In this document: one piece after another, positions 27,572 to 37,111 of the stretch
How the letters are laid out: every line of letters starts with the position of its first letter
Numbering within the stretch: position 1 is the first letter of the stretch
DNA from: Alphaproteobacteria bacterium
Lineage (GTDB): Bacteria > Pseudomonadota > Alphaproteobacteria > M2410
Direction of reading: 5' to 3'
NCBI GenBank assembly: GCA_006226415.1
Contig: SBGZ01000085.1
Span: forward strand, 29,348 to 93,347
DNA length: 64,000 nucleotides
Position numbers and translations under genes: made by a program
Notes under the pieces: generated by a model
Told to the model about the DNA's origin: nothing
The model's input: only the letters and a program-made list of their open reading frames with translations
The model's database searches: none

Positions 27572-28183
27572 TCAGGTCGGCACACGGGGGATCACCCCGG
27601 CAATGGAAAGAAAAAGAAGCGCCAGGATAAGGCGCGGATCACCGAGATTAATTTTCGGCGTAAATGGAAAAGCCAGCGTGCGCTCCAGCGATGCAAGCTT
27701 AAAGTCATGCGGGGCCTTAAACGCAGGATCCGAAGCAATGGCCACGAGATCCCGCCGCGAGCGATAGCGCACAAGCCCCGCCGCTTTCCAATCGTCAGCA
27801 CCCTCAATGCCCACCCGGTCCATGGCAGGGGATACGATGGGGCCGAAAAGCACCGGATGGCAGGCCCGCTTTAAAAGGGCTGGCATCATATGCGCCATAT
27901 AGCGCGCCATCGCTGCTTGTCCGCTGAGTGTCTCCCCGCGAACCGTCACCTCACCATCGGCCACATCCAAAAGGTTGACCATGATGATCTGGCGGCCGTC
28001 ATCTTCTTCCATGAAGCGCTGGATCATCGCAAGACGCGCGGGCGATGCGCCCCCCTCCGCAAACTTTTCCAAAACCGCTCTGATCTCGTCGGGCTTCAGG
28101 GGTCCGGCCAGATTTGTATACCAGAGGAAAAACACCCCATAGATCACAGCCAGGCCAATCCAGACCCAATAGACCATTTGCAT
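27572..28183 (-). CDS. Membrane protein with a DUF1330-like domain
   Basis: 203 residues. One N-terminal transmembrane helix (3-23) and a hydrophobic C-terminus (about 183-198) flank a soluble part. That part has MVNLLDVADGEVTVRGE, a YMAHMMPALLKRACHPV segment and LVRYRSRRDLVAIASDPAF, a pattern like DUF1330 and related dimeric ferredoxin-like proteins. No function is known. It lies between an acyl-CoA dehydrogenase gene and the sulfatase gene and is probably co-transcribed. Confidence 0.68.
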   Translation of the reverse strand: MQMVYWVWIGLAVIYGVFFLWYTNLAGPLKPDEIRAVLEKFAEGGASPARLAMIQRFMEEDDGRQIIMVNLLDVADGEVTVRGETLSGQAAMARYMAHMMPALLKRACHPVLFGPIVSPAMDRVGIEGADDWKAAGLVRYRSRRDLVAIASDPAFKAPHDFKLASLERTLAFPFTPKINLGDPRLILALLFLSIAGVIPRVPT

Positions 28184-28204
28184 TTGATCCTCCTAAATCG
28201 GCGC

Positions 28205-29332
28205 TCACGATGCGTCAAACAACATGGCCGCCAATCTTTGCCGGTGATAAGCACTATCGCCAAATTGCGACTGTCCCCAGATCGCGCGGCGGCGATAAAG
28301 CTGTGCGTCACAGTCATAGGTAAACCCGAAGCCGCCATGGAACTGAATGGCCCGGTCACCCGCAAAGGAAAGCGCACCCTGCGCCGCCACTTTTGCCATG
28401 CGCACGGCCATATCGCCCTGGGGTCCATCAAATTCGCCCGCCGCGTAGTAAAGGTGGCTGCGCGCACTCTCGATGGCGCAAAGCACATCGACGGTTGGGT
28501 GCTTAAGGGCCTGATAGGAACCGATCAGCCGGTCGAACTGCTTGCGCGTGTTGAGATATTCAACAATGTAATCAAGCGCCGCCTGAGCCGCGCCGCACAT
28601 ATCAGCGGCCAAAAGAAGACAGCCCACCTTGCCGATATGTTTCAAAGCTTCGTGGGTGCGGGCCGGGTCCAGAAGCTGACTTGCCGGCACCGTAATGCCA
28701 TCAAGGGACAGCCCATAAGTGCGCCGGGTTTCATCAATGGAAACCTCACGGCGAAGCGCGCCATCGGGGATCTGCCCCTTCTCCACCAGAACAAGCGCCG
28801 GGGCGCCTTCAAGAAGAAGGGAGACAATGAGCACCTCTGCCCCCGCCCCATTGACCACGGCGCATTTGCTCCCCGACAAGCGCAGACTGTCACCATCGCG
28901 GGTAGCGACTGCGTCAGGCGCGCCAAGGTTCCATTCTCCGCTTGGCTCATAAAAGGCGCAGGCGCCAAGAGTGCCACTCGCCAGCTTTGGCAGCCATTCT
29001 TGCTTTTGCGCTTCCGTGCCACCGGCCAGCAAGGCTTGTCCCGTCAAGGTGACCGCATAAAAGGGCGTCGCCATCAAATGCCGCCCCATGGGCTCGGCGA
29101 GGGTCACAACTTCCGCAAGCGAAAGACCGATCCCCCCGTATTCTTCTGGCAGGGCCACACCGAGCCAGCCCAGATCCACCATCTCTTGCCAAATATCCCC
29201 ATCGTACCCGAGGTCGTCCTCAATCAAGGCACGCACGGTTTTGATGGGCGATTTATCCCGGGCAAAATTGATCGCGACTTCAAGAAGCTGCTCTTGCTCT
29301 TCGCTAAAAGAGATCGTGACTTTTTCGCTCAT
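28205..29332 (-). CDS. Acyl-CoA dehydrogenase family protein (second subunit of a pair)
   Basis: 375 residues: N-terminal helical domain (EEYGGIGLSLAEV), middle beta domain (CAFYEPSGEWNLGAP), and C-terminal helical domain (DYIVEYLNTRKQFDRLIGSYQALKH, then QFHGGFGFTYDCDAQLYRR). It is FAD-dependent and oxidises acyl-CoA thioesters. It lies 12 bases after a second acyl-CoA dehydrogenase. Tandem pairs of this type form alpha2beta2 enzymes in sterol side-chain degradation, where one subunit lacks the catalytic base. Which subunit does so here needs an alignment. Confidence 0.9.
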   Translation of the reverse strand: MSEKVTISFSEEQEQLLEVAINFARDKSPIKTVRALIEDDLGYDGDIWQEMVDLGWLGVALPEEYGGIGLSLAEVVTLAEPMGRHLMATPFYAVTLTGQALLAGGTEAQKQEWLPKLASGTLGACAFYEPSGEWNLGAPDAVATRDGDSLRLSGSKCAVVNGAGAEVLIVSLLLEGAPALVLVEKGQIPDGALRREVSIDETRRTYGLSLDGITVPASQLLDPARTHEALKHIGKVGCLLLAADMCGAAQAALDYIVEYLNTRKQFDRLIGSYQALKHPTVDVLCAIESARSHLYYAAGEFDGPQGDMAVRMAKVAAQGALSFAGDRAIQFHGGFGFTYDCDAQLYRRRAIWGQSQFGDSAYHRQRLAAMLFDAS

Positions 29333-29344
29333 GTCCCGCCCTCC

Positions 29345-30550
29345 TTAGCTCTTGGGCAGGCCAAGGACCCGCTCGCCAATGATGTTTTGTTGGATCTGAC
29401 TGGTGCCCCCGCCAATGGTTGCCGAGAAGGCATTAAAATAAGCCCGGTGCCAAAGCCCTTTATCAACCGCGCCCGGGTCCCCCACATAAAAGGCGCCATT
29501 GGTGCCTTGAAGCGAGAGGGCATATTCATTCATTTCCCGGGTCAGCTCGGTAATCAAATATTTGCCCGAAATCGAAATCGCATGCGGGCGGTCCTGGGTC
29601 AGCGCCTTATGCGCCGAGCGGGCTGAATTTAGTCGCACGGATCTCTCGCGCATGACAAATTTCACCAGCTGATCGCGCACCAGCGGGTCTTCGATGGCGG
29701 GTTTGCCGCCACGCTTAGAACGCCGTGCCAAGTCAATCAGATGAGAGGATTCACGTTGCATCTGCGCGTGACCGCCGGCCTGACCGCCCGAGGCCCCACG
29801 CTCAAACATCAAAGTCGCCATGGCAACTTTCCAGCCATTGCCTTCGCCGCCAATCAGGGTTGAGGCGGGAATGCGCGCGTCCGTAAAGAAAGTTTGGTTG
29901 AAACCATATTCACCGGTCATTTTTTTGATCGGGACGACATCAATACCCGGCACATCCATGGGCGCCAAAAAGAAAGAGAGGCCTTCATATTTGCTGTTGG
30001 CTTCAGGGTTGGAGCGCGCCAGCAAAATCATATGCTTGGCGTGGCGTCCCAGACTGGTCCAGATCTTTGACCCGTTAAGAACAAACTCATCCCCATCACG
30101 CTCGGCCTTGAGCTGCGCATTGCCAAGGTCCGATCCATGATCCGGCTCAGAAAAGCCCTGACACCAGATTTCTTCCGCCGAGAGGATGTTTGGAATGTAG
30201 CGCTTCTTTTGTTCCTCCGACCCCATCATCAAAATAAGCGGGCCCGCCCAATTAAGGCCAATGGTGTTGACCATGAAGGGCACTTGTTGGCGCACCATCT
30301 CGCGGGTTACCACATTTTGCCAGGCCTGATCCATGCCGCGCCCGCCATAGGCCTCCGGCCAGGCCATGCCGAGATAACCCGCCTCATAGACTTTGTTTTG
30401 CCAATCTCTCAGGAAATAGAACTGCTCATCGGTCCCCACTTCCATAAAACTTTGCGGCAGAAGGAAATCAGGTTCCGGCGGTCGGTTCTCTTCAAACCAG
30501 GCCTTGACCTCACCGCGAAACGCTTCAAGTTCTTTTTCTGTAGGAGCCAT
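29345..30550 (-). CDS. Acyl-CoA dehydrogenase family protein (first subunit of a pair)
   Basis: 401 residues from ATG 30550, with GGAGG 10 bases upstream; the frame opens to 30607 but would overlap the GST gene. It has AWPEAYGGRGMDQAW in the N-terminal domain, WCQGFSEPDHGSDLG in the FAD/substrate loop, TSLGRHAKHMILLAR, and a C-terminal GGGTSQIQQNIIGERVLGLP typical of FadE-type long or bulky-substrate dehydrogenases. It begins 5 bases after the GST stop and is the first dehydrogenase of the pair. Confidence 0.92.
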   Translation of the reverse strand: MAPTEKELEAFRGEVKAWFEENRPPEPDFLLPQSFMEVGTDEQFYFLRDWQNKVYEAGYLGMAWPEAYGGRGMDQAWQNVVTREMVRQQVPFMVNTIGLNWAGPLILMMGSEEQKKRYIPNILSAEEIWCQGFSEPDHGSDLGNAQLKAERDGDEFVLNGSKIWTSLGRHAKHMILLARSNPEANSKYEGLSFFLAPMDVPGIDVVPIKKMTGEYGFNQTFFTDARIPASTLIGGEGNGWKVAMATLMFERGASGGQAGGHAQMQRESSHLIDLARRSKRGGKPAIEDPLVRDQLVKFVMRERSVRLNSARSAHKALTQDRPHAISISGKYLITELTREMNEYALSLQGTNGAFYVGDPGAVDKGLWHRAYFNAFSATIGGGTSQIQQNIIGERVLGLPKS

Positions 30551-30555
30551 GGAAA

Positions 30556-31170
30556 TTATACCTCCGTTGCCCGGATGAAAGCAGGCCGCGCCGAAACCCG
30601 CTCCCAATAGGCTTTGATGTTAGGTGTGAAGACTTCGTCGATGCCAAGGGATTTGGCGAGCACCAGAGCATAGGCGACCGAAATATCGGCAATCGTAAAA
30701 CGACCGGCCGCCAGATAATCCCTGTCCCCAAGAGCCGTCTCAACAGAGCGCATGCGCGCCAAAAACCATTTGCGATAATCCTCAACCACCTGCGGCAGAC
30801 GCCGCTCTTCCGGTTCCAGCACCGTGTAGCGCAAGACCAAAGTCTGCGGAAAGGTCAGCGTCGCATCAGAGCGATAAAGCCAATTGAGGTAGACCCCATA
30901 GTCCGGTTCGTCCGGGCGCACCGCTAGGTCGGTGGGCCCCTGAGTTTCCACAAGGTAGTGACAGATGCCGGTCGATTCGGTCATCTCCACATCCCCGTGT
31001 TTAAAAAAGGGAACCGTCCCAATCGGGTTCATCTCCTTGTAGCCCTCGTGCAGAAAACGCGGCGGGAACTTCATGGAAATAAGCTCATAGTCGAGCCCCA
31101 GCTCTTCCAGCGTCCAGAGTGGGCGCACCGAGCGGGACCCCTTGCAATGATAAAGGGTCATGGGTTTCAT
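30556..31170 (-). CDS. Glutathione S-transferase
   Basis: 204 residues from ATG 31170, behind a GGGAGG site about 10 bases upstream; the longer open frame to 31359 is unlikely. The N-terminal thioredoxin domain has LYHCKGSRSVRPLWTLEELG (Ser/Arg in the glutathione site) and PIGTVPFFKHGDVEMTESTGI. The C-terminal helical domain has YLAAGRFTIADISVAYAL. It appears to be the first gene of the catabolic operon running to 23704. Confidence 0.9.
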   Translation of the reverse strand: MKPMTLYHCKGSRSVRPLWTLEELGLDYELISMKFPPRFLHEGYKEMNPIGTVPFFKHGDVEMTESTGICHYLVETQGPTDLAVRPDEPDYGVYLNWLYRSDATLTFPQTLVLRYTVLEPEERRLPQVVEDYRKWFLARMRSVETALGDRDYLAAGRFTIADISVAYALVLAKSLGIDEVFTPNIKAYWERVSARPAFIRATEV

Positions 31171-31376
31171 GGGGTCTACGTCCTCCCTTGCCGACCTCAT
31201 TGATCCTTCCCCCGGGCCTTTCTTTTGCGAAGGCTTTTTGTCGCGGGAAAGCATGGGCCCATCTCGCCATGAATCGGGAGCCTTGTCCAGCTTTGGCCCC
31301 CTCTCTGGTCGGATCGCACAAAAAAGCGGCGGACTGTCACCAATCCGCCGCCAGATCATCCTCTCATAAAGCGAGG

Positions 31377-32234
31377 TTACTTCTTTTGATTGAGAGATTT
31401 TGCATCCAGGATCATATCAAACCCTTGCATATTGGCCGGGATGACCACCACAGATCCGCCACTGTCCGCGAAGCTGAGCAGGGCCGTGTTGATCTCGTGC
31501 TGGAGATATTCCGGGGTCAGGCTTTCATTGATGATCCGGTTGGCCTCGGCAACACCCTTTGAGCGTTCAATCTCAATTTGTGCGTCTTGTCGGGCAATAT
31601 CTACTTCGAGCTTTTTCGCTTCGAGTTTCTTTTCGTTCTGCACCGCGAGCTGGATCGACTGCTCAATAGAGGGGTCGGTATTCAGAGCTCGGATAATGAC
31701 ACGGGTAATCGTAAAGATACCAGGGTCTGATCTGTCCAACTTAGCCTGAAGACGTTCTGCAATTGCAATCGCCAACTGGTCGCGGCTTTTGTGAAGCTCA
31801 AGGCTCTCAATCTTTGAAACCGCATCATAAGCCGCGCCGCGCGCTTCCTGATGGACCAGGCCATAGGCCGGATACCAAGCGCCATCTGAGCCGCGGGCCC
31901 TTGTGCCGGCATATTTGATTTCCGTCTCGGCAATCGCCGTTGGCATGACCTTGTAGTAAACCGTGACGTCGAGGTCCTTCAGGGACAGGTTGTCCGCCGC
32001 CTTGGGCTTAAGGTCTTCCAAAGTGAAGTTGATCTCTTTGCCGACATAGATGTCTTTGTGCGTGATAATCGGCAATTTCAAATGAATGCCTTCACCAAGT
32101 TCATTCAGCTTCACTTTGCCAAGCGTGCGCTCAACCGCAATGTGTCCCGTTTCCACAGTGTAGACACTGCTCAGAAAAAACATCGCAACGAAAACGAGGG
32201 CGATCCCTCCAAATATCCGTCCGAGAACTTTCAT
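31377..32234 (-). CDS. Prohibitin/SPFH (band 7) domain membrane protein
   Basis: 285 residues. One N-terminal transmembrane helix (about 5-24), then an SPFH domain with VETGHIAVERTLGKV and LKDLDVTVYYKVMPTAIAET. A helical coiled-coil follows (QNEKKLEAKKLEVDIARQDA, SKGVAEANRIINESL). It probably forms large rings at the inner membrane and associates with proteases such as FtsH. ATG 32234 has AGGA 6 bases upstream; ATG 32252 with GGAGG is an equally possible start. It appears monocistronic. Confidence 0.85.
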   Translation of the reverse strand: MKVLGRIFGGIALVFVAMFFLSSVYTVETGHIAVERTLGKVKLNELGEGIHLKLPIITHKDIYVGKEINFTLEDLKPKAADNLSLKDLDVTVYYKVMPTAIAETEIKYAGTRARGSDGAWYPAYGLVHQEARGAAYDAVSKIESLELHKSRDQLAIAIAERLQAKLDRSDPGIFTITRVIIRALNTDPSIEQSIQLAVQNEKKLEAKKLEVDIARQDAQIEIERSKGVAEANRIINESLTPEYLQHEINTALLSFADSGGSVVVIPANMQGFDMILDAKSLNQKK

Positions 32235-32314
32235 GGTTTGTCCTTTTATCATAATTCCTCCATAGGGCGACTTCTCGAAATTTTTGCACCCATAGGTTAT
32301 GTATGCATCAGCCG

Positions 32315-32336
32315 CCGATTTTCAAGTGAAAATCGG
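32315..32336. other. Perfect 9-base hairpin between halogenase and prohibitin genes
   Basis: CCGATTTTC (32315-32323) and GAAAATCGG (32328-32336) flank a loop AAGT. It lies 36 bases past the halogenase stop, but no clean T-run follows on the minus strand. It may stabilise or end the halogenase transcript. Confidence 0.45.
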
Positions 32337-32372
32337 AAAACCATTTTTATTTCAAGAATTTAGTCGAAAACT

Positions 32373-33911
32373 CTAGGAGTTGTAAATCGCTGTCACCAGC
32401 TCTCGGTGATCGGGCAACCGCCGAACATCCACTTCTGCTTTCCGCGTGTTTTGCGCGGCCCGCAGCTTGGCAAAATCCAAATCTGAAAACCAGGCTTCCT
32501 GCCCTTTGAGGTCCGGCAGATACTCCATGCCAAACAAGATCTGATGATAGCTGGTCGGGCCAAATGTTGGCGCATGGATCGGGATATCCTCAATCACCAT
32601 GGGGCGATGACGCCACGCCTCAAGATAATTTTGAAGCCGGTCCGAAATTGTTTCCGGCTGACGATTTTCGATCCAGAAGTCGCTGTCGTCCCGGCGAGAA
32701 ATGCAATAGTGCAGCTTGATAAAGTCAAATGTTGTCTCAAACCAGGCACTCATGCGCTTGTTAAACTCAGACGCCATAAACGTCATGTCCCCTTGACGGG
32801 AAAACGTGTGGCAAAATCTGGAAAGTGAGAGCTCTACCTGGTGGATGCCTGTCGACTCCAGCGGCTCGATAAATCCCGAAGCAAGCCCAATGGACAAACA
32901 ATTTTTAACCCAGGGTTTCTCGCGATAGCCGATCCGCATCTCCAGCTTCCGGGCATTAAGACCATCGCTCAGCGGCCCGGCATATTCCCGCAAGGTCTTT
33001 TCCGCCTCATCATCGCTGATATGCCGGCTTGAATAGACATGTCCGATCCCGCGCCGCTCAACAAGGCCAATGTCCCAGATCCAGCCATTGCTTTTCGCCG
33101 TCGAAGTCGTGAACGGTCGCACCGGCGCCTCAGGCGTTTCGTAAGGGATCTGTACTGTCACCGCCCGGTCGCAAAACAACATATCCGTGCGATCAAGAAA
33201 GGGAGACCCGAGCTTCTTCTCAATCAGAAAGGCGCCGAACCCGGAGCAATCAATGAAAAGATCTGCGACCAAATCCTCTTGATCCTTCACCTTCAATCGT
33301 TCAATCGCCCCATCTTCGCCAACAACAACCTCGCTAACATGGCCGATGCGATGCTCAACGCCATCCGCCGTCCCAATGGATTTCAGCAGCGATGCAAATC
33401 GCCCCGCATCAAAGTGATAAGCATAATTTAGTCTTTGCGGCCCCGGGGCCTCGCCGAACACGAAGGGCCCACGACCCGCCTCACAAACCATGCCCTGCGA
33501 GGTTATATAATCGACATAGCTCTTATGGTTTTGCTCGCGCGTGAGAAGCCAATACCCAGCAGCTTCTTCGCCCTTAACCTGAAAAGGCCTTTGAAAGGCG
33601 TGGTAGAAGCTGTTGCGCCGTCCGTTCTCAGGTAAATGCAGCCAATCATCAAACCGAATGGCCTGCTTAAAGGTGGCCGAGGTCTCTCTCATGAATCGAG
33701 GCTCGTCCAGTCCAAAAAAATTGATGACTTTTCGAATTGTCGGGATGGTCGCTTCCCCGACACCAATGGTGCCCACGTCACTCGATTCGATCAAGGTAAC
33801 CTGAACCGATCCCGGCTGACTGGATTGAAAATACCTCGCCAGATAGGCCGCACTCAACCATCCGGCTGAACCGCCACCGACAACAGCAATTTTGTTAATT
33901 TGCTTCGTCAT
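32373..33911 (-). CDS. Flavin-dependent tryptophan halogenase family protein
   Basis: 512 residues from ATG 33911 (GGGGGG a few bases upstream; a GTG at 33950 overlapping the RND stop is also in frame). The FAD-binding GGGSAGW is at 12-18, then GVGEATIPT near 50, and TSATFKQAIRFDDW places a Lys where PrnA has its catalytic Lys. The WxWxI motif is present as WIWDIG. Proteins of this family are often found with TonB receptors and carbohydrate or aromatic uptake genes; here it follows an RND efflux pair. Halogenation of a small aromatic or indole is possible, but the true substrate is unknown. Confidence 0.9.
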   Translation of the reverse strand: MTKQINKIAVVGGGSAGWLSAAYLARYFQSSQPGSVQVTLIESSDVGTIGVGEATIPTIRKVINFFGLDEPRFMRETSATFKQAIRFDDWLHLPENGRRNSFYHAFQRPFQVKGEEAAGYWLLTREQNHKSYVDYITSQGMVCEAGRGPFVFGEAPGPQRLNYAYHFDAGRFASLLKSIGTADGVEHRIGHVSEVVVGEDGAIERLKVKDQEDLVADLFIDCSGFGAFLIEKKLGSPFLDRTDMLFCDRAVTVQIPYETPEAPVRPFTTSTAKSNGWIWDIGLVERRGIGHVYSSRHISDDEAEKTLREYAGPLSDGLNARKLEMRIGYREKPWVKNCLSIGLASGFIEPLESTGIHQVELSLSRFCHTFSRQGDMTFMASEFNKRMSAWFETTFDFIKLHYCISRRDDSDFWIENRQPETISDRLQNYLEAWRHRPMVIEDIPIHAPTFGPTSYHQILFGMEYLPDLKGQEAWFSDLDFAKLRAAQNTRKAEVDVRRLPDHRELVTAIYNS

Positions 33912-33946
33912 TGCCCCCCGCAAATTGAATATTCTGCCCGCCTTGA

Positions 33947-36900
33947 TCACTCACCCGGAAGATGGTGTTCATGCCCCTTATCACCAGGTCGCACCAACCT
34001 CCAGAGCCAGTCCAGGCCCCGCTTGATATCTTCAACGATGAGAACATTTGTCGGCACCATGATCAAGGTAATTACCGTGGCAAACAGAACGCCGAACCCA
34101 AGTGAAACCGCCATCGGGATAAGAAACTGAGACGACTTGGATTGATCAAGCATCAAAGGCAACAGCCCAAAGAAAGTTGTCACAGATGTCAGAAACACGG
34201 GACGGAACCGCGCGACCCCTGCGTTCAACACTGCATGCTCAACCCTTTCGCCCGCCCGTGTCCGTTGATTAATATAATCAACCAGCACAAGGCTATCATT
34301 GACCAAAACGCCTAGAAGCGCCATGAGCCCCAATACGCTAAGGAAGGAAATATATATCCCCAAGATCCAGTGCCCCACCACGGCGCCAATCAAACCAAAG
34401 GGAATAACGGACATAATCACGATGGGCTGCGAATAAGACTTCAAGGGCAGAGCTAACAGACAATAGATGGCAAAGAGCACGCCAAAGAAAGCCATCTGCA
34501 TGCTGCCCATGGCCTCCTGTTGTTGTTTGGCCTCGCCTTCCATGGAATAGGAAATGCCCGGATATTGCATCAGAAGATTGTCGATATAATCCCTGATGTC
34601 ACCCATGAGGACCGTCATATTGGTTTCTTCTTTATCCACATCCGCCGTCACCGTCAGCACCCGGTATCGGTCGACCCGGCGGATCTGACTTGGTCCCTTA
34701 CTCGGGGTCAGGGCTGCCACATGACTGAGCGGCACCTGGGCGCCGCTGGGTGTACGGATCAACATCTCTTCAAGAGTTTCCAGTGTGCTGCGCTCTGATT
34801 GTGGAAATCGCACAATGACGCGAATGTCATCCCGTCCGCGTTGAATGCGCTGCACTTGAATACCCTTAAAGGCCTGCCCGACCTGCCGCGCAACGTCAGA
34901 GCGCGTCAGCCCAAGAACATGGCCTTGTGGTGTGACTTCAATTTTGAGCTCTTCCTTGCCGTCGGACATACTGTCGGCAATTTCAAAGACGGTTGGATAG
35001 GTCGCAAGTCGCTCTTTGATACGGTCCCCCACCTCATTCAGCGTATCAAGAGACGTCCCGCTCAGCTGAACCTCCACCGGATTGCCGGGTCGGAAGTGCG
35101 AAGCTCTGAAATTAAGCGCCTCGGCGCCCGGCACATTCCCAATCATGCCGCGCCACTCTTGTAGAAGTTCACCAGCAGAAATTTTGCTCAGACTGCTCGG
35201 GCGCTGTTCAGCAGACATCACCTGAAACCGAACCCGTCCCCGGTTGGAAGCATTGGAGGAGCGCTGCCATGTCGCGCCCGTAATGGTCAAAATATCTTCA
35301 ATCGGGCTAAGACCGGTTGTGTCATCGCGATATTTTTCCTGAAGCTCCTCCGCCGCTTGATACATGCGTTGAATATAGGCATCCGTCACTTCAAAAGGCG
35401 TGCCCACCGGCATGGTGAGCGAGGCTGTCGCTCTGTCGGCCTCAATCGGCGGAAAGAATATCCACCGGGTCCACCCAAACGAGATCAGCAACAAGATCAG
35501 AACAAAGACTCCCACAAAGCCAGAAAGCGTTGCATAGCGATTTTCCGTCGTCAGGCGTAGGAGCGGCCTGTAATACTTCAGGACCCAAGCCTCAAACCCG
35601 TCGGCGAACCGCTGTTGCCAGCGCTCTACCTTGTTGAGCTTGCTGTCATCCTTGGAAAGATGAACATGCTTAAGGTGTGCGGGCAGGACAAATTTCGATT
35701 CAATAAGAGAAAACAGAAGTACCGGAATCACGACCGCCGCAATGGGTGAAAACCAGCGCCCCATATCACCGCCCACCAGGGCAATCGGCGCAAAGGCGAC
35801 AACCGTGGTCAACACCCCAAAGGTGACCGGAACCGCAACCTCCTTGGTGCCCTTAATGGCGGCCTCAAGGCCTGTTTCTGTCGTGCGCAGATGACTGTAG
35901 ACATTTTCGCCGGTCACAATGGCATCATCGACCACGATACCCAGCACCACAATAAATCCAAAGGCACTCATCATATTCAGGCTGATGTCCATGTAACTCA
36001 TGACAACAACCGCCCCCAGGAAACTCACCGGAATGCCGACAAATACCCACATAGCGATCTTGGGGCGCAGGAACAACGCCAGGAGCAGGAGAACAAGTGC
36101 GCCGCCCTGAAGAGCGCTTGACCCCAAAATGCCCAGACGGTCTTTCAAGACTTCGGAATCGTCGTCCCAATAGGAAAGCGTCATGCCCTCGGGCAGAGAG
36201 GTCTGTTTGGCATCAATATAATCTCTTACCGCCTTGGCAACCTCCAGTGCGCTTTGATTGCCAACGCGGTGGATGTTGATGAACGCAGCCTGCTGGCCAT
36301 TATAGTTGACCTTAAGAGAGCCTTCTTCAAAAGAGTCATTAACAGCCGCCACATCCGACAGGCGGATGATGGTTCCGTCCGGGTTGGTCTTGACGGGAAT
36401 ATTCTCAAAATCTGTCCGCCGATAGGCCTGGCCCTTCGACCGGATCAACACATCGCCGCCCGCCGCCTTCAGGTTACCGGCGGAAATATCCAGAGAGCTG
36501 CTTTGGATAGCGCTGGCGATATCAGACAGGGTCAGCCCCAGGTCCCGCAACCGGTCCTGACTTGCCTCAATCGCAATCTCATACTTGCGCACCCCGCCTA
36601 GCTCAGCCTGGCTGACCGCGTCGAGCCGCAAAAGGTCATCACGCACCTGCTCGGCAAACCGCAGGATTTCCTCCTCATGGTGCGCGCCCGACACGACAAC
36701 GTCGATAACCGGCATTTTCCAGATCGTTGCGCTGATAACGGGCTTTTCAGCCTCTGCCGGAAACGTGTTGATGGCATCGACCCGGCTCTTGACCTGCTCA
36801 AGGATGTCATTGGCGTCATAGTCGGGATCGACCTTCAGGCTGACGGATGTCGACCCTTCAACCGAGGTGCTTTCGATGCGCTCAATCCCCGGCAGATCCT

Positions 36901-37111
36901 GCACAGCTTCTTCGATCCGCGTCGCAATACCCAGTTCCACATCCTCCGGCGTCCCGCCGCGCAGCGACACCGCGACATTGATGTATTCCGGATCCGCCCG
37001 AGGAAAGACCTCCAGGGTCAATTGGGTCTTAATGGAAATGAGGCCCGTCACGATGATGACAAACATCAAAAGATTGGCGGCAACAGAATTTTTGGCAAAC
37101 CACTCAATCAT
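33947..37111 (-). CDS. RND efflux transporter permease (AcrB/MexB type)
   Basis: A 1054-residue inner membrane pump with about 12 membrane segments in two homologous halves: N-terminal anchor IEWFAKNSVAANLLMFVIIV, the first large periplasmic loop, and proton-relay helices around GIVVDDAIVTGENVYSHLR (two Asp in TM4). C-terminal repeats end at a basic tail. It belongs to the subgroup with GVLVNDSLVLVDYIN in TM10. It starts 4 bases before the membrane fusion protein stop (ATGA overlap), so both are in one operon. No outer membrane TolC-type gene is adjacent. Confidence 0.94.
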   Translation of the reverse strand: MIEWFAKNSVAANLLMFVIIVTGLISIKTQLTLEVFPRADPEYINVAVSLRGGTPEDVELGIATRIEEAVQDLPGIERIESTSVEGSTSVSLKVDPDYDANDILEQVKSRVDAINTFPAEAEKPVISATIWKMPVIDVVVSGAHHEEEILRFAEQVRDDLLRLDAVSQAELGGVRKYEIAIEASQDRLRDLGLTLSDIASAIQSSSLDISAGNLKAAGGDVLIRSKGQAYRRTDFENIPVKTNPDGTIIRLSDVAAVNDSFEEGSLKVNYNGQQAAFINIHRVGNQSALEVAKAVRDYIDAKQTSLPEGMTLSYWDDDSEVLKDRLGILGSSALQGGALVLLLLALFLRPKIAMWVFVGIPVSFLGAVVVMSYMDISLNMMSAFGFIVVLGIVVDDAIVTGENVYSHLRTTETGLEAAIKGTKEVAVPVTFGVLTTVVAFAPIALVGGDMGRWFSPIAAVVIPVLLFSLIESKFVLPAHLKHVHLSKDDSKLNKVERWQQRFADGFEAWVLKYYRPLLRLTTENRYATLSGFVGVFVLILLLISFGWTRWIFFPPIEADRATASLTMPVGTPFEVTDAYIQRMYQAAEELQEKYRDDTTGLSPIEDILTITGATWQRSSNASNRGRVRFQVMSAEQRPSSLSKISAGELLQEWRGMIGNVPGAEALNFRASHFRPGNPVEVQLSGTSLDTLNEVGDRIKERLATYPTVFEIADSMSDGKEELKIEVTPQGHVLGLTRSDVARQVGQAFKGIQVQRIQRGRDDIRVIVRFPQSERSTLETLEEMLIRTPSGAQVPLSHVAALTPSKGPSQIRRVDRYRVLTVTADVDKEETNMTVLMGDIRDYIDNLLMQYPGISYSMEGEAKQQQEAMGSMQMAFFGVLFAIYCLLALPLKSYSQPIVIMSVIPFGLIGAVVGHWILGIYISFLSVLGLMALLGVLVNDSLVLVDYINQRTRAGERVEHAVLNAGVARFRPVFLTSVTTFFGLLPLMLDQSKSSQFLIPMAVSLGFGVLFATVITLIMVPTNVLIVEDIKRGLDWLWRLVRPGDKGHEHHLPGE

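Noticed and set aside
27890-29626. A 578-codon open frame on the plus strand
   Set aside because: It is antisense to the two acyl-CoA dehydrogenase genes, which carry clear family motifs; the frame is an effect of GC-rich codon use.
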